NCBI GenBank assembly: GCA_025201705.1
Contig: MU616975.1
Span: 1-28,865 of the forward strand
DNA from: Dissophora ornata
Taxonomy: Eukaryota > Mortierellomycota > Mortierellomycetes > Mortierellales > Mortierellaceae
Reading direction: 5' to 3'
Length of the DNA stretch: 28,865 nt
How positions within the stretch are numbered: the first letter of the stretch is position 1; every line of letters begins with the position of its first letter. Both the position numbers and the translations under genes were made by a program. Positions 1 to 11,570 of this stretch are shown piece after piece. The notes under the pieces were generated by a model. The model ran no database searches. It was not told the origin of the DNA and worked only from the letters and a program-made list of their open reading frames with translations.

Positions 1-912
1 CGCTCGGACGGGATGAAGCGAAAAGCTCATGGTTAGGATTTTTTTTTTTTTGTTGCCCAAAAGTCCTGCAGGGCACACGGGTGATGGGTGAGGGAAACAG
101 GTGCTTTGTGGGATTCGTCTATCTGCGGGACGCAATCTTGTTGTTTTGTTTCTTGTGAAAACGTACGTGCGCTCGTGAATGGGACGCATGAGATAGATTG
201 GGCTTGTACACAAAGGCCCGCAGACACAGTTTGTGGCCCATAAGAAACCTGCTGCGCACCATATTAAGGTAGCCGCGCGCACCTCTGCTTGACGCGTTTA
301 GTTGAGCCTAGAAAAAAAAAGGGCCCGTCGCCCGCCTCCAGAATCGCCCATCTACGCGGAACATGTTCATCTCGCATAAACCACATAGCACACTCTGTGG
401 CTGATGTGATGTTGTAAAAAAAGGGGGGGTGGTGAAGGAAAATGAGGGGAGCTAAAGGACATTCCAATCCCTACTATATTTTCATGCGGCCGATGTCTAA
501 GCAAGGCTCGAGAAGAAAAAGAGAAATGGACTTTTTACTCCCCCTGTTCATGTCACACATCTCAACATTCTTTCGATTCAGACTGGGAGCAAGGGAGGAG
601 AAAAGAAAAAAGGCGTAGGCAACAATACATACTGGTTCGCTTGTTATGATGGATGCTGATGACTGATGCCCTTGGGCCTCTTCAATGCGCTCCTCCCTAT
701 TTACACATCCCTATTTTTTTATCCTTCCTCGTTGCCTCCTTCTTACATCTTTTTATTTTTCTCTTTCCTTCATTGCCTCCCTTTAAACACTCACCACCAC
801 ATACTCCTTCCGGTTAAACAGCAGATAGCGCGCCATAAAAAAAGACTCCTTCTATCCCTTCACTGTTCATCAAACGAAGCTGTAGATTAGACAGGGAAAA
901 ACAGAGATAACA
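1..912. other. Upstream region of PMT1, no gene seen
   Basis: The short frames here are low in complexity and look like noise. The stretch from about 690 to 870 is strongly pyrimidine-biased on the plus strand (C/T runs), a composition common in fungal promoters and 5' leaders. The ATG at 913 sits in an A-rich context (ACAATGTC), favourable for initiation. Several homopolymer A/T runs (41-51, 311-319, 415-422) are present. I see no tRNA, no repeat unit and no conserved coding frame. Confidence 0.5.
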
Positions 913-3900
913 ATGTCTTTTGGAGGTTTCAACCCCGGAGGATCCTCCGAGCTCCCCTTCTCAAACCCGGGAACCGTAGGAATGCGATCTCGATCCAGCA
1001 GTATCTCCTCTGTCCATTCCAATCACGGCTCCAACTCTCATCACCAACAGCAACAACAGCAATCCAGTCCTTATCAAAGTCCCTACGTATCGCGTCCAGG
1101 AACGCCTGTTCAAGGCAATGGTGAAGGTTACTTTGGTGCGGGAGGAGGAGTGAATGGAGGAGCAAATGGATATAGGTCTGGTGGACATGAGGGTTATGAA
1201 TCCGGATCTTCCTCACCTGCTGGTTCGTCCTATATGCCTACACCTCCTATCCCACATCAACAACGACAACAACGAAGTGGGTCCACTTCATCGTACCGGA
1301 GCAAGACTGCAGGTGCTGGATATGACTCTCCGACGACAGGGGTCTCGAGCTCAGTCCCGACATTCTACTCGGGTCATCACTCTAGGACACATAGTAATGC
1401 ATCGGAGACCTCTCTGAGTATTGATACGAGACTTTTAGGAGCTCGAGGAGGAGGAGCAGGAGGAGATGGAGAGGATAGGCCGTATTCTCCAGGACCGGCA
1501 TCGCTGTCGAGTGCCTCGTCGTCTCGTCGGGGTAGTTTCTCGGATAGTGGCGTAGGAGGCAGCGGTGGAGGGTATTTTAATCGAAAAGTTGGGAAAACAT
1601 TCCGTCCAGAAGCACATCAACCCCCAGAGGATTACCTGACAGATGATATGGATAGCGAAGGTAGCGACCTCGATGCTCGCTTCGGGCCCAAGAACGCGAG
1701 GAAGAATTTCGACAAAGGAAACGTGAAGGGAGGGAAGGAAAAACGCGTAGGAGTACGCGAAATCTTCAATGATTGGGATTTGCTACTTCCAAGCACGGAT
1801 CCATATGTAGACGAAGATGACGACGATGAATTGAACGACGATGAGAAGTGGAAAAAACGACAGCTTTCGAAGAAAGGCTGGGAGAGCTCTAGAGGGCAGG
1901 CGATCTTACTCATGTTCTTAGTCGCTATCGCGGTCTTTGTGCGAATCTGGAAGCTGGCTGTGCCTGGCGCTGTCGTGTAAGTGTGTTTCTATTGTGTTGC
2001 GCCCTGATTCGCTGAGGTTTCTTCGACTGGATGTACGAATATGACGAAATCAGTCGTGTTTTGCCGTGCGTGGGACGTCTGTGAGAAGAAATACGTGGCA
2101 GAAAAAGAAGGGGGTGGGTTTTTACAAAAATCATACTTCAGGGGGCGCGAGGTGGATATGTGGATAATTCGTCTCGAAGCCGTGTCTCTCGGCACAGTGA
2201 AAAAAAATAGGAGCGCGGGAGTTACTTATTCCACAAGGGGAACTAATAACTAACATGCGATGAATATCTCTCTCAGTTTTGATGAGCAGCATTTCGGAGG
2301 GTTTGCAGGAGACTATCTCAAAGGCGAGTTCTTCATGGATATCCATCCGCCTCTAGGCAAGATGCTCTACGCAGCAGTGGCGTATATGCTTGGATTCAAC
2401 GGTGACTTTGAATTCATTCCTGGAAGGTAAGTTAAATACACCATCGTTTTCAAATGCGAGCAAGGGTATGCAAAAGTAAAATAGGATAGGTTGCCAACTC
2501 TCATTTGTTAAATCTGCGCTCAGACTTTACACGAAGAATATCCCGTACATCGGCATGCGCATGTTTGCGGTCGCGTGCGGAGTGGGTCTCATCCCGATCT
2601 CGTATCTCACTATCAAGAGATCGGGACACTCTACACAGGCCGCCATGATCTGTGCCATTCTCATCACCTTTGGTAAGCATGAGAGAAAATAGAGGGGGAA
2701 AGAACGGAACAATCTCAAAGTTCCCTGTCGTTCTGCATCAGAGGAGTCTAACACGTAAACCGAACCCTTTTCCACCTATTTTCAGAGAATGCCTTGGTCA
2801 CCCAGAGTCGGCTCATACTACTGGACGCGCCAATGATGCTCTTTATGGGCTACACAATGTTGGCCTGGATCAACTTTTACAATCACCGTAATCGCCCCTT
2901 TACCCGCGGATGGTGGTTCTGGTTACTGCAAACTGGATTCAGTCTTTTTCTTTCTAGCAGGTACATTATTTGTCGTTTTATTGCACTCTCCTTATGAACG
3001 CTCCTGCTTTGCCTATGTTCCTTTGCCAAGCGCCTGCTGATATAATCTGGATCTGCTCTTTTAGCGTCAAATGGGTTGGGCTTTTCACCATTGCAACGGT
3101 GGGAGTCTGCGTTCTCAAGTACCTGCAGGAATCCAGGACTCATTTGTATATTAGCACTGTAAGCACAGCATTAGCGCAGGTTGCAACAATGGACACATGT
3201 ATTCGAGCCTCGAGACCTTTTCGGACTAACTGATTTTTTTTTTATTCAGCGCGACTTTTCAAAGCAGTTCGTGGCATTGTTCTTTTGTCTCCTCATCCTC
3301 CCAGGAGTACTCTACATTGGATTACATGCTCTAGACTTTCGCCTGCTTTCGAATTCTGGGTCAGGCAATGCTTGGGTTAGTCCACAATTCCAAATGACCT
3401 TGAAAGGACACGACGTGCTCCCAGTCATGGCAGGTAAAGTATCCCTTTGTATCATCGACGATTTTGACAAAAAAAAAATGAAGTGAAGTGAAGGTTGCTC
3501 GTCTTATTAAGATACCTTGTTAATACCGTTGGTAGACATTGCATGGAATTCGAGAGTTCATATTCGCCATGCAAACACCAATGGCGGCTGGGTCCACACC
3601 ATGCCAGGGGAACACACTCGCGAAGGATCTAAAGGTAACCCCCCCCCTTTTTTTTTTGGCACACAGCTTATCGCTTAAAAAACGTATCAAACCTTGGAAT
3701 GTATAGAATCTTGTGCAATTTTAACCAATATCATCGTTTTACCACCATTTTCTATGATCGCCAGAACAAGCTGTCCAACTCGTGGAATGGGACGATGACC
3801 TGACTTGCTGGCAAATCTATCCAGCCGACCCTCACCTCCGTCAATTACACGCTCAAAACAAACAAGACCGCAAAGAAGATCCCTCCATCGAGTTTGACGG

Positions 3901-5964
3901 CTTTGTCTACGACGGTGACCAAATCCGACTTCGTCATTGTTATTCGAAAGTGGCACTCTCGACCAACGATATCGAATCTCTCGGCTCGAACAAGACGTTC
4001 TTGAGAGAAGTCAGTGGTGCAAAGTGGTCAAAGCATCCGACCGAAGAAGCCATCTGGAGAGTCGAACTTGTCCCTGAAGGGCTAGTGCCTGGATTGGCTG
4101 ATCACTACGGAAAGATGAGGAAGGATACAGCAGCGACGGTTGAGCCAAAGGCGGCTTCAGCAAAGAGCAATAAGGATGAGAGACCGAAAGCTGTGGAGAG
4201 AGAGTTGAAGGATAGCGCTCCTGAGCAAGGACAGGAACAACGAAAGAAGGATAAGAGTAAGCAGTGGCATTCGATCAAAGGGTTCAGGCTGTGGAACGAG
4301 AAGCGACAATGCTATCTGCAGTCGCATAAGGTGTTTAGGGCGCCTTATTCGACGTATCAGGAGGTTGGGTGCATCCAGGGCGGACGTCAGAAGGCAAACA
4401 CGATCTTTATCGTCGACCAGAATGTGAATTCTCACTGTAAGTATTCAATCCGCTTCCTCGTAGCGCGTTAGATGTCAGTAACGATTCCGTCCCTAACCAC
4501 CCATAATCTATGATCCATGTTTCCTTCTTGTTTTTCTCTCCATCGCTTTTTTTTCAGTGCCCAAGTCAACGCCATCCCTTTCATACCAGCCACTCTCATT
4601 CTTCCAAAAATTCCTGGAACTGAACCGCGTCATGTGGTGGACACATCATGACCTTAGTGCCCCTGTTAACGGAGCTGATCACTGGGGTGACAACCCCAAG
4701 GGTTTTGCTGAATCTTCTCCCTGGAGCTGGCCGCTCCTGAGACGTGGTATAAACTACTATAGCAGCCGAGAGACGAACCATTACGTGCACTTTATGGGTA
4801 ACCCTCTTCTTTGGTGGGCCGCGTCTGCCGCTGTTGCCTTCTATATGCTGAGCTGCGTCTGGAGCGTCATCAAGTATCTGAAGGGAAAGGATGAAACTAA
4901 ATTTGAGCGAGACCGCTTCGGTGAGTATTTCATTGTGAGAGTTGAGGAGCTTTTGTGCCACAGCAGAGATAAATGTTATTATTTACAACACGCATTCTAA
5001 CAGCTTCTACCGGTTGTGTTTCTGTGTTTTTTTTTTTGAAAAAAAAACAATCTCCCTAGGCATCACTCCATTCTACGCAGTCGCCTCTGGAACCTTTTAC
5101 GCTGGATGGGCAATCCACTATATCCCATTCTTCTTCATGTCCCGTCAAGTCTTCCTACACCACTACCTCCCCGCCCTCTACTTCTCCATCCTCCTCCTTG
5201 TCTCCCGTCTCGACAGAACCTGGCAACGCTGGCCTGCTCGTCTTCGTTACTTGACTGGTATCGCACTCATGGCCGCTGTGATGGTTTCATGGTACAGTTT
5301 TGCGCCGTTTGCATACGGCACTGATTTCGGATCAAGAGCCAAGTGTGAAAGGTTGAGGACGATGGGAGGGTGGACGTTTACCTGTCATAGACAGGAGTTA
5401 GCCTGGGCGAGGCCCGAATCGGCGGCGACGAAGATAGCAGTAGCAGCAGCGGCAGCAGCTGCACAAGCCACTGGCCAGGACAACAATGAACAAGGGCGAC
5501 GGTACTATGACGATAATGGCGGGAGCGGCTTTTACGATTGGTCGGATGACGAACCTCAGCAAATCATGGAGGAGGAAGTCGCAGAGACGCTCGAGCAACA
5601 ACGACGTGATAAAGATATATTGGAGGCTGATGCCCGGGCAAAAGAGGTGAAAGAGAAACAGAAGCTAGTTGCAGACACGGAAGCGTTGGAGTTGAAAAAA
5701 CGTGAACTTGAGGAACGTCTGGCTGCACATGAGAGGCAGGTGGAGCAGCAACATCGGGAGGAGCAACAAAGGCGTGAACGGGAGGAAAATGAGCGCCGCC
5801 TGAGAGAGGAGCAAGAGCGCCGCGAGCGAGAAGAGAACGAGAGGCGCGCTAGAAAACAGGACCAACAACAGCGGCAGCAGTACAGGGACGCTACTCGGGA
5901 GGAACTGGAAGAGCAGGTGCGAATACTCGAGGCTCAGCTCCAACAACAACTTCAGCAGCAGTAG
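913..5964 (+). CDS. PMT1: Dolichyl-phosphate-mannose protein O-mannosyltransferase, PMT1 subfamily, with long extensions
   Basis: Transfers mannose from dolichyl-phosphate-mannose to Ser/Thr of secretory proteins in the ER membrane. Exons: 913-1976, 2277-2426, 2524-2672, 2786-2960, 3065-3158, 3250-3433, 3536-3634, 3765-4436, 4558-4920, 5060-5964. All phases agree, giving 1284 aa against roughly 750-920 for the family. Residues 1-330 form a Ser/Gly/Gln-rich, then acidic, cytosolic-type extension. The first membrane segment (about 329-347) precedes the catalytic Asp-Glu pair (357-358) in FDEQHFGGFA, followed by FFMDIHPPLGKMLY. This wording fits PMT1 rather than PMT2 or PMT4. A MIR-type lumenal region follows (exons 7-8), with an inserted Lys/Glu-rich linker. 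C-terminal membrane segments include WAIHYIPFFFMSRQVFLHHY. Residues about 1099-1284 add an Ala-rich, acidic, then Glu/Arg/Gln coiled-coil tail that I do not know from PMTs. The gene converges with the membrane-protein gene ending at 6319. Confidence 0.93.
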
Positions 5965-6318
5965 TAGCAACAGCGAACAGGCTATGGTGTAGCGATAGTC
6001 GACTCCAACTTTCAACTATGGTCTTTTTGTTTCTGGTTTTTTTTGTCTTCCGTTTCTGGACAAAGACAGATAACCAACTACACGCGATTATGTATTATCA
6101 GGGGTTTCAAGGACAGAGAATCTCGTAATAAAATAAAATACTGCCTTTACATCAACCACACAGCATTCAACACAGGCTATTCTCCGTCGATTAATAAAGG
6201 CTTTCTTTTCTTTTTTTAACAGCATGGGCGGGCTACCTAGCTAGTTTGACTATAACTAGTACGAAAGGGAACATAGAACTGGAAGTAAGGATGATGGGTG
6301 ATCTTTTTGGGACTCTTT
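5965..6318. terminator. Shared convergent 3' region with polyadenylation-like signals
   Basis: This 354 bp stretch lies between the stop of PMT1 (+) and the stop of the membrane-protein gene (-). On the plus strand, overlapping AATAAA hexamers occur at 6127-6140 and another AATAAA-like element near 6192. These are plausible cleavage and polyadenylation signals for PMT1. No gene is seen. Confidence 0.4.
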
Positions 6319-7419
6319 TTACTGATAATGACCTCCATCACTTCCATTTCCGCCATGGTACGGTCCAGAGGTCGGCACAGTGTTTTCGTATCCATACTCA
6401 TAGCCCTGGTAACCTCCATGATTGTATTCGTATCCACCGCCGCCACCGCCCTGGTGGTGTGCATAATTGTGGTCGTATTGCTGATCGTATTGGTCATATT
6501 GATCGTACTGTCCATCGTAGCCTCCAGCCACACTTCCGCCGCCGCCAGGACGACTCTCGAATGGCGAAGGACGGTGGCCAGATTGCATAGGTCCACGCGA
6601 GGCGATGGGCGCTCCACTGGCAATAGGGGCAGGCATCATAGGCGGGGACTGTGGACGAGGCTTCTCCCATTGATCGTCCAATCCAACGTAGGTGCCATCC
6701 AATTCCAGAGGCTCGTGGCGACGGCGATTACGCTTCATCATGAATACTGCAATTGCTCCAGCAACGGCGGCAACACCGATAATACCAACCGAGATGCCGA
6801 TGGCGGTGCCGTTGGGACCCCCGGAGCTTTCGCTCGTGCCACCAGAGAGAGCGCTATCCGACGAGCCGCTGGGCAACGCAGCTGCGGTGCCCGTGAGCGT
6901 TCCGTTAGTCGTGGTTCCACTCGAGGCTGCAACAGGGGCGGCAGTTGTAGTGGTCGCAGTACCCACTGCCACAGTCGTGGTTCCAGTGACAGCAGTAGTG
7001 GTGGCGCCAGTAGTGGAGCCCGTTATGGCCGAAGTTCCAGGTGCGATCGTACCGGTATAAGCCGCTGTCCATTCAGCAGCCGTCATGCCCCAGGCAATAC
7101 ACTGGGTCTGGTACGCCTGTGGTGGTTGAGAATGAGCACCGAATGCCAACAACTCGCAACGAGCGCAGGCCCAGAGGACCTTTTGCATCGTATCTGAGCA
7201 GATACATTTGGAAGCTGATTGAGGTGGGATATAGGTGCCGTTGATCTCAATATCGGTCGATGTGAACGTTGAACCGCAGGGCGCGATCGCATATGCAAAC
7301 GTCTGACAATCGCCACAGAAGCCCGTGCCTGCGGCAGCGGAGACCTGAGCCGAGGGCGTGAAGGAGGTCAAGAGAAGGACGCTCAAGATGACGAGGGTGC
7401 TGAGGAGTGACCAGGACAT
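6319..7419 (-). CDS. Secreted Cys-rich, Ser/Thr-rich single-pass membrane protein (hypothetical)
   Basis: Family not recognised. The uninterrupted 366-codon frame starts at the Met at 7419, which begins a good signal peptide (MSWSLLSTLVILSVLLLTSF). In-frame Mets further upstream exist but would bury that signal. Layout: signal peptide about 1-26; a compact domain with eight cysteines (35, 38, 48, 72, 74, 85, 88, 107); a Ser/Thr/Ala stalk (about 120-200); one membrane segment (about 206-228); a basic stop-transfer stretch KRNRRRH; and a cytosolic tail (about 229-366). The tail is Pro-rich, then Gly/Tyr/Gln/Asp-rich with repeated QYDQYD and YEY units. N-glycosylation sequons lie at 60, 172 and 203. 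The layout resembles fungal cell-surface sensors or adhesins (WSC/Mid2-like in outline only). The stalk is a likely O-mannosylation target of enzymes such as the neighbouring PMT1; this is inference. Confidence 0.75.
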   Translation of the reverse strand: MSWSLLSTLVILSVLLLTSFTPSAQVSAAAGTGFCGDCQTFAYAIAPCGSTFTSTDIEINGTYIPPQSASKCICSDTMQKVLWACARCELLAFGAHSQPPQAYQTQCIAWGMTAAEWTAAYTGTIAPGTSAITGSTTGATTTAVTGTTTVAVGTATTTTAAPVAASSGTTTNGTLTGTAAALPSGSSDSALSGGTSESSGGPNGTAIGISVGIIGVAAVAGAIAVFMMKRNRRRHEPLELDGTYVGLDDQWEKPRPQSPPMMPAPIASGAPIASRGPMQSGHRPSPFESRPGGGGSVAGGYDGQYDQYDQYDQQYDHNYAHHQGGGGGGYEYNHGGYQGYEYGYENTVPTSGPYHGGNGSDGGHYQ

Positions 7420-10400
7420 GGATTTGTTGGTGGAGGAAAGGAAGCGGGAGGGTCGTGATGAGGTTATTGTTGCCCTAACGGACGACGAACACTTGTTGGA
7501 AAGAAACAAGCGCATGGTCGTTAAGCGTTCTGCTGTGTTGCCGCATTGTTGCATTGAGAGGTAACAAAAGGGGGCCAGTGTAAACAACAACAAAAACGCG
7601 AAGGACAAAGATAAATCCGAACGTTGCACAATAGTATTCAGGACGCGCAAAAGGTTGTGGACGTGAGTGAGTGTGAAGAGTGTGTGTTGGAGTGTAGGGT
7701 TCAGCAGCAGGAAGGCGTTTGTATATATGGTGTAGTTTGAAGAGAGAAAAGAGTGTGCGTGATATTCGGAAGAAAAAAGAACACATAGGAGACAAGCCAG
7801 CGGGTGCATGGACAAAGAGAGAAACGGACAACCGTCGTGGAGGCAGGAGCATTATGACAATAAATAAAAATAAGGAGAAAGGTAAGTTTTGGTTAGTTTT
7901 CTTTTCTCGGTTATGGCAGGTCCCTGCACAAGGGAACATAATGCTGACATATCTCCTCGTCAAGAGTAGCTTCAGGCACACATGAAGGCGGTTCCTCTTT
8001 GTCCCAACACTCGATTGAGGTGCTCGTTGAGATATAAAAACAAGGTTGTCAAAGTCGGGTTGCGAGTTGCGAGAGCTGATGGGTGCAATTCATGACTTGG
8101 AACCCAGCTCCCCGGTCAATTTCCTGATTCATCCCCCTTCCCCCTCGTGCCTGAGCGATTTATTGCTCTAAACCATCACTAATCCCAGCTATTCATCCTG
8201 GCGTCAGTTTTCAACACCACCTTCCTTCAAGCTTGCACAGTACTCAGGAAATGACCCAAGTCGAAAGAGGCGTAGCTGAATATAACAGACTGATGACACT
8301 TGAGTACTCTTGTTGCTTACTCTAGCTCTTCCTCTTTTTTTTCCTCTGATGAAAGGGAGGTGATGAGAGCCAGGAAGAGAAAGGAGATGTATCTGCGGTG
8401 TTGTTGGGTCCGTGTTGTCTGTGTGGTGTTGATGGTATGGTATGTATATGTATTTTTTCATTACCTTTTTGTTAAGGAGACAAAGAGTGGGAGAGAATGA
8501 GAAAAAACAAGGAGGTGTTCGTTCTCGAGCAAATTGACGCAGTTGTCCTTTTGCGTTGCGGATAAATGTACGGAGGGCGGTGGTACGCGAGGGGGGGTCG
8601 TAAAGTATGGTTGCCTTTGTTATGGGTTGGGGGAGGTGGGCTGTGGTTCTTGTGGAAGAGTATGGGGTGGACCTGACGAGGTATGTGTGAGGATGGAGAG
8701 GGGTGCGGAAGAGGCCCAGGAGTATGGGTACCTCGAGTGACGAGATAGTGTTGGGAGAAAGAGGAGGGTGGTGCGAGGGAGAAGGAGGAGGAGGAGGAGG
8801 AGGAGGAAGGGATGTGCGTCGTGTGGGGGTTCGGGAGGGGGAGGAAACAAAGAGAAACGAGTGAACCACAGGAACAAGAAGCAATAAAAAGAGAGAAAAG
8901 AGGACAAAACGATCTAAAAGACGGTAAGAAATTGGTGCAGGGGAGGTGCTAGTCCACCCCCGGCAACGGCTTCGAATCGAACAATAAGCTAAGATGGATT
9001 GATTAGTGTCATTTTTAATGGGAGGAAAGGGAGCAGGGGATCGGTTAAGGCGAGCCGCTGTGGGATTGAGAGCAGCCGCATTGCTTGCCCGTCCATCTCT
9101 TTGCAGTTACTGTTTATTCATAATGAAATGAAAGAGTTGCGGCTGGCAGGGTCAAAGACCGGGCTTGTAGGCTGTCCCTCCACGTACACAAGCGTATTGG
9201 AGGGAGAAAATAATAGGATACGCTCAATGCAAGCCCTCGTCAGCCCGAAAACCGATATCTTAAAAATTAATTAGAGGAACTAAATTTAATCTGCATGCAG
9301 CCATGGGGGCGTGCCATTCCTCTCTTATTCCAGGAGCAATTGTCACTCGTGATGGACCGCTGTCTACATCCTTAAATAAAATGTTGCCATCTGAAAGTAT
9401 CTTTTGCCCTTGAATATCCTAGGATGCATCTTGGCATGACAAAGAACGAGGGAATTACTGTCTTGTTTCCGAAATAGACACTGAACTGAGCTGGATAGAC
9501 TTAATTATTTATGACACGCGTTGAAAACTAGGTTGCACAAGACGACGCCGTGAAACAACAAACAGTAAAGTCCAAGGCGTCGTTCAGCCATATCATTCTG
9601 GTCCACACGGCCAAAGATCGTGAGTGATTGGTAGCGAATTCTGCTCGCAGTGGGTGCTGGATCTATCCCACCTTTCTTTCCGACCCGGGTTGACATACCG
9701 GCAGTGTCTTGTTTTATGTCACGACCATGGGGCTCACAATTGATGCATGCTTTTTTGCCCATTTCTTCGGTACTTCAGCTCCACCCTTTCCACGATTTTC
9801 TGGGTCTTCTTCGTTTCTCTCTCGCTCTCGCTCTCTAGCCAACCTGCGGCTCCCATTGGTCTCACGGCAAAGGTAATGATCAAATGTGCTGCCGCCTTGC
9901 AAGATCCGCTCTCTTGAGACACGGATTAACCATTGCAGACATCCTTCCCGCCCAAACTGCTCCTCGATGACATGTTTTTTTTTTTTTTGCAAAGAGCAAA
10001 CGCCGCATCTACTGTTTGGCGAGCGCATGTATGTCCTGTACGTAAACTATGCTGCTAAAAAAGAAAAAAGATACACAGGGATCTTATACCCCAAGGGGCT
10101 CTCAACATAATTTAACAGGGCTAAAAAAAGCGGATTGTAGTCATTCGGGCACGAAAAAAATTGTGTACGTGAGTTTTTCTGAGCTCCCCATCCACTGGAC
10201 CCTCTCTCTTTCTCTCAATCTCGCTCTCGCTCTCTCGCCCCTTCTGTTTCTTCTGGTGAGCTCCCTTTTCTAGCCTTGCTTGGGCAGCCAATGGCATCGG
10301 TATGATTCCAATTGAACAAAGGGTGTACTCTGATTAGTCTAGTTCCAAAACGCCGACGTCCCGGAAGTCGAGTTTCGAGGGTGGGTACCACAGAGCTTCG

Positions 10401-10578
10401 CCACATGGTTTTTTGACGCCTCAGCGCACTGTGAGTCTCGTCGTCATTTTACTGTGACCTCCCGGTTGTTGCCTTTGAATCATATAGTTTTATTGCTGTT
10501 CATACGATTTAACGATATGTTGGGTTGGAAATATCTCGCTTTGTCTGTTATGCGAAACAGTGTTCAGCTACGACTAAC
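7420..10578. other. Long intergenic region, low complexity, no supportable gene
   Basis: These 3.1 kb separate the 5' end of the membrane-protein gene from the 3' end of KGD4, whose downstream sequence it also contains. The composition is strongly biased: purine-rich plus strand at about 7740-7900 and 8330-8900, and CT-rich runs (CTCTCGCTCTCGCTCTCT-like) near 9815-9835 and 10205-10235. Long frames exist on the minus strand (for example 8204-8884) but are Pro/Ser/His low-complexity translations of the bias. I see no conserved protein motif, tRNA or element terminus. Confidence 0.45.
8784..8807. repeat. (GGA)8 trinucleotide microsatellite
   Basis: Eight perfect GGA units lie inside a purine-rich block. 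On the minus strand the repeat reads as poly-Pro, Ser or Leu depending on frame, which inflates overlapping open frames. Confidence 0.9.
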
Positions 10579-11570
10579 TTAATAGATAATGGTAGCGCCA
10601 CCGGCCTGGAGAAGAGAAAAGCATGCGGGGAAAAAAAACAAAATATGATCAGTTCTCCAGTCTTCAAATGTTGGCAACGAAAGAAGTCAAAGCCGCATGT
10701 CTTCCTTGGATTTGCCAATCTCATCGATACGCGTCGGAAGATCTTGCGTGTCATAACGTTCGTATCGTTGATCCATTGATTGGCATCTATTCCTGAAGAC
10801 TCCTTTTATAAAGCCAACGGCCTCCCTTTTCCATTTCTATGCTCGATATATCCATTTCAATTACCTCAACAGCTTCGATCTCTGCCTCAGTCAGTACAGG
10901 ATGGCGGTAACGAGCAGGGAGGTCTGTAAAGTCCAAAATCTGTCTTGAGGTTCCAAGAGGTCCCTGTGTTGTCGTAGTCGAGGATTTTGATGATGAGGTG
11001 GATGGGGAGGCCGCCTTTGGTGCAGCTGCCTTCAATGGATACTCAGCATCCTTGGGTGCAGCTGGATGACGGGTGGCCGCGTGGTGTTCTAAACAAGCCA
11101 AATAAAACGATGAGCAGGAAAAATTAGTGGGCGCGTAACTATGGTGTCTGCAAGTCGCGTCGCGCTCTACAGATCGAATGGTTGCCATTTCAAACCACCA
11201 GAGCCAGTAATTGCAGGTCCTTCACTCGTGCTGATGTCCTTCTCTTATATCCTGCGCGCGTATGCTTCGTCGCTATGGCATTGTTGCAGCCTTGAACAAC
11301 TCCAGACACGTTATTCCGTTGACTACTCCTTGCGAGGATGCAACATTCTCGCCCATAAAATATCTGACAAGATCCTTGCTCCTTGATATTTCCTACAATC
11401 TGCTGTTTATCCTTGATGCGCCAGTATGTTCCCGCCCGCTTCGGAACTAGAATACATGAGTCTGCTTGCTCCGGGTTACCTTCATGCAAAGCGCTGCGGG
11501 GACCGAGGAACTTGATCAGGGGCGTGCGTGCCTGAGCAATGGCAGCCAAGCGGACAGTCGAGGGAATCAT
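10579..11570 (-). CDS. KGD4: Alpha-ketoglutarate dehydrogenase subunit 4 (Kgd4/Ymr31/MRPS36 family)
   Basis: Small mitochondrial protein that tethers the E3 component to the E1-E2 core of the 2-oxoglutarate dehydrogenase complex. It was earlier filed as a mitochondrial small-subunit protein. Minus-strand exons: 11570-11480, 11088-10865, 10605-10579, with phases consistent, giving 113 aa. The N-terminus (TVRLAAIAQARTPLIKFLGP) is basic and amphipathic, as expected of a targeting and E1-binding segment. The middle has HPAAPKD, then a Ser/Thr/Lys/Ala linker. The C-terminus reads LPARYRHPVLTEAEIEAVE followed by AGGA, matching the family signature. Reading through the second donor would replace AGGATIIY with an unrelated tail, so I prefer the 27-nt last exon (10579-10605). 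Its acceptor is preceded by a strong pyrimidine tract. Introns are 391 and 259 nt. The ATG is 231 bp from the stop of SF3A3. Confidence 0.85.

Noticed and set aside
6298..7197. 299-codon plus-strand frame
   Set aside because: It is the antisense of the secreted membrane-protein gene. Its hydrophobic and Arg/Ser/Gly stretches mirror the Tyr/Gly-rich tail and Ser/Thr stalk codons.
8204..8884. 226-codon minus-strand open frame
   Set aside because: Its translation is Pro/Ser/His-rich low complexity that follows the CT-bias and the (GGA)8 repeat. It has no motif, and two other frames over the same bias are also open.
8930..8990. tRNA-like GGCTTCGAATCGAAC stretch
   Set aside because: It resembles a tRNA B box only partly. 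No matching acceptor, D or anticodon stems could be built on either strand.
9810..10330. Apparent duplication of CT-rich segments near 9815 and 10205
   Set aside because: Similarity is limited to the CTCTCGCTCTCGCTCTCT simple run; the flanks do not align.
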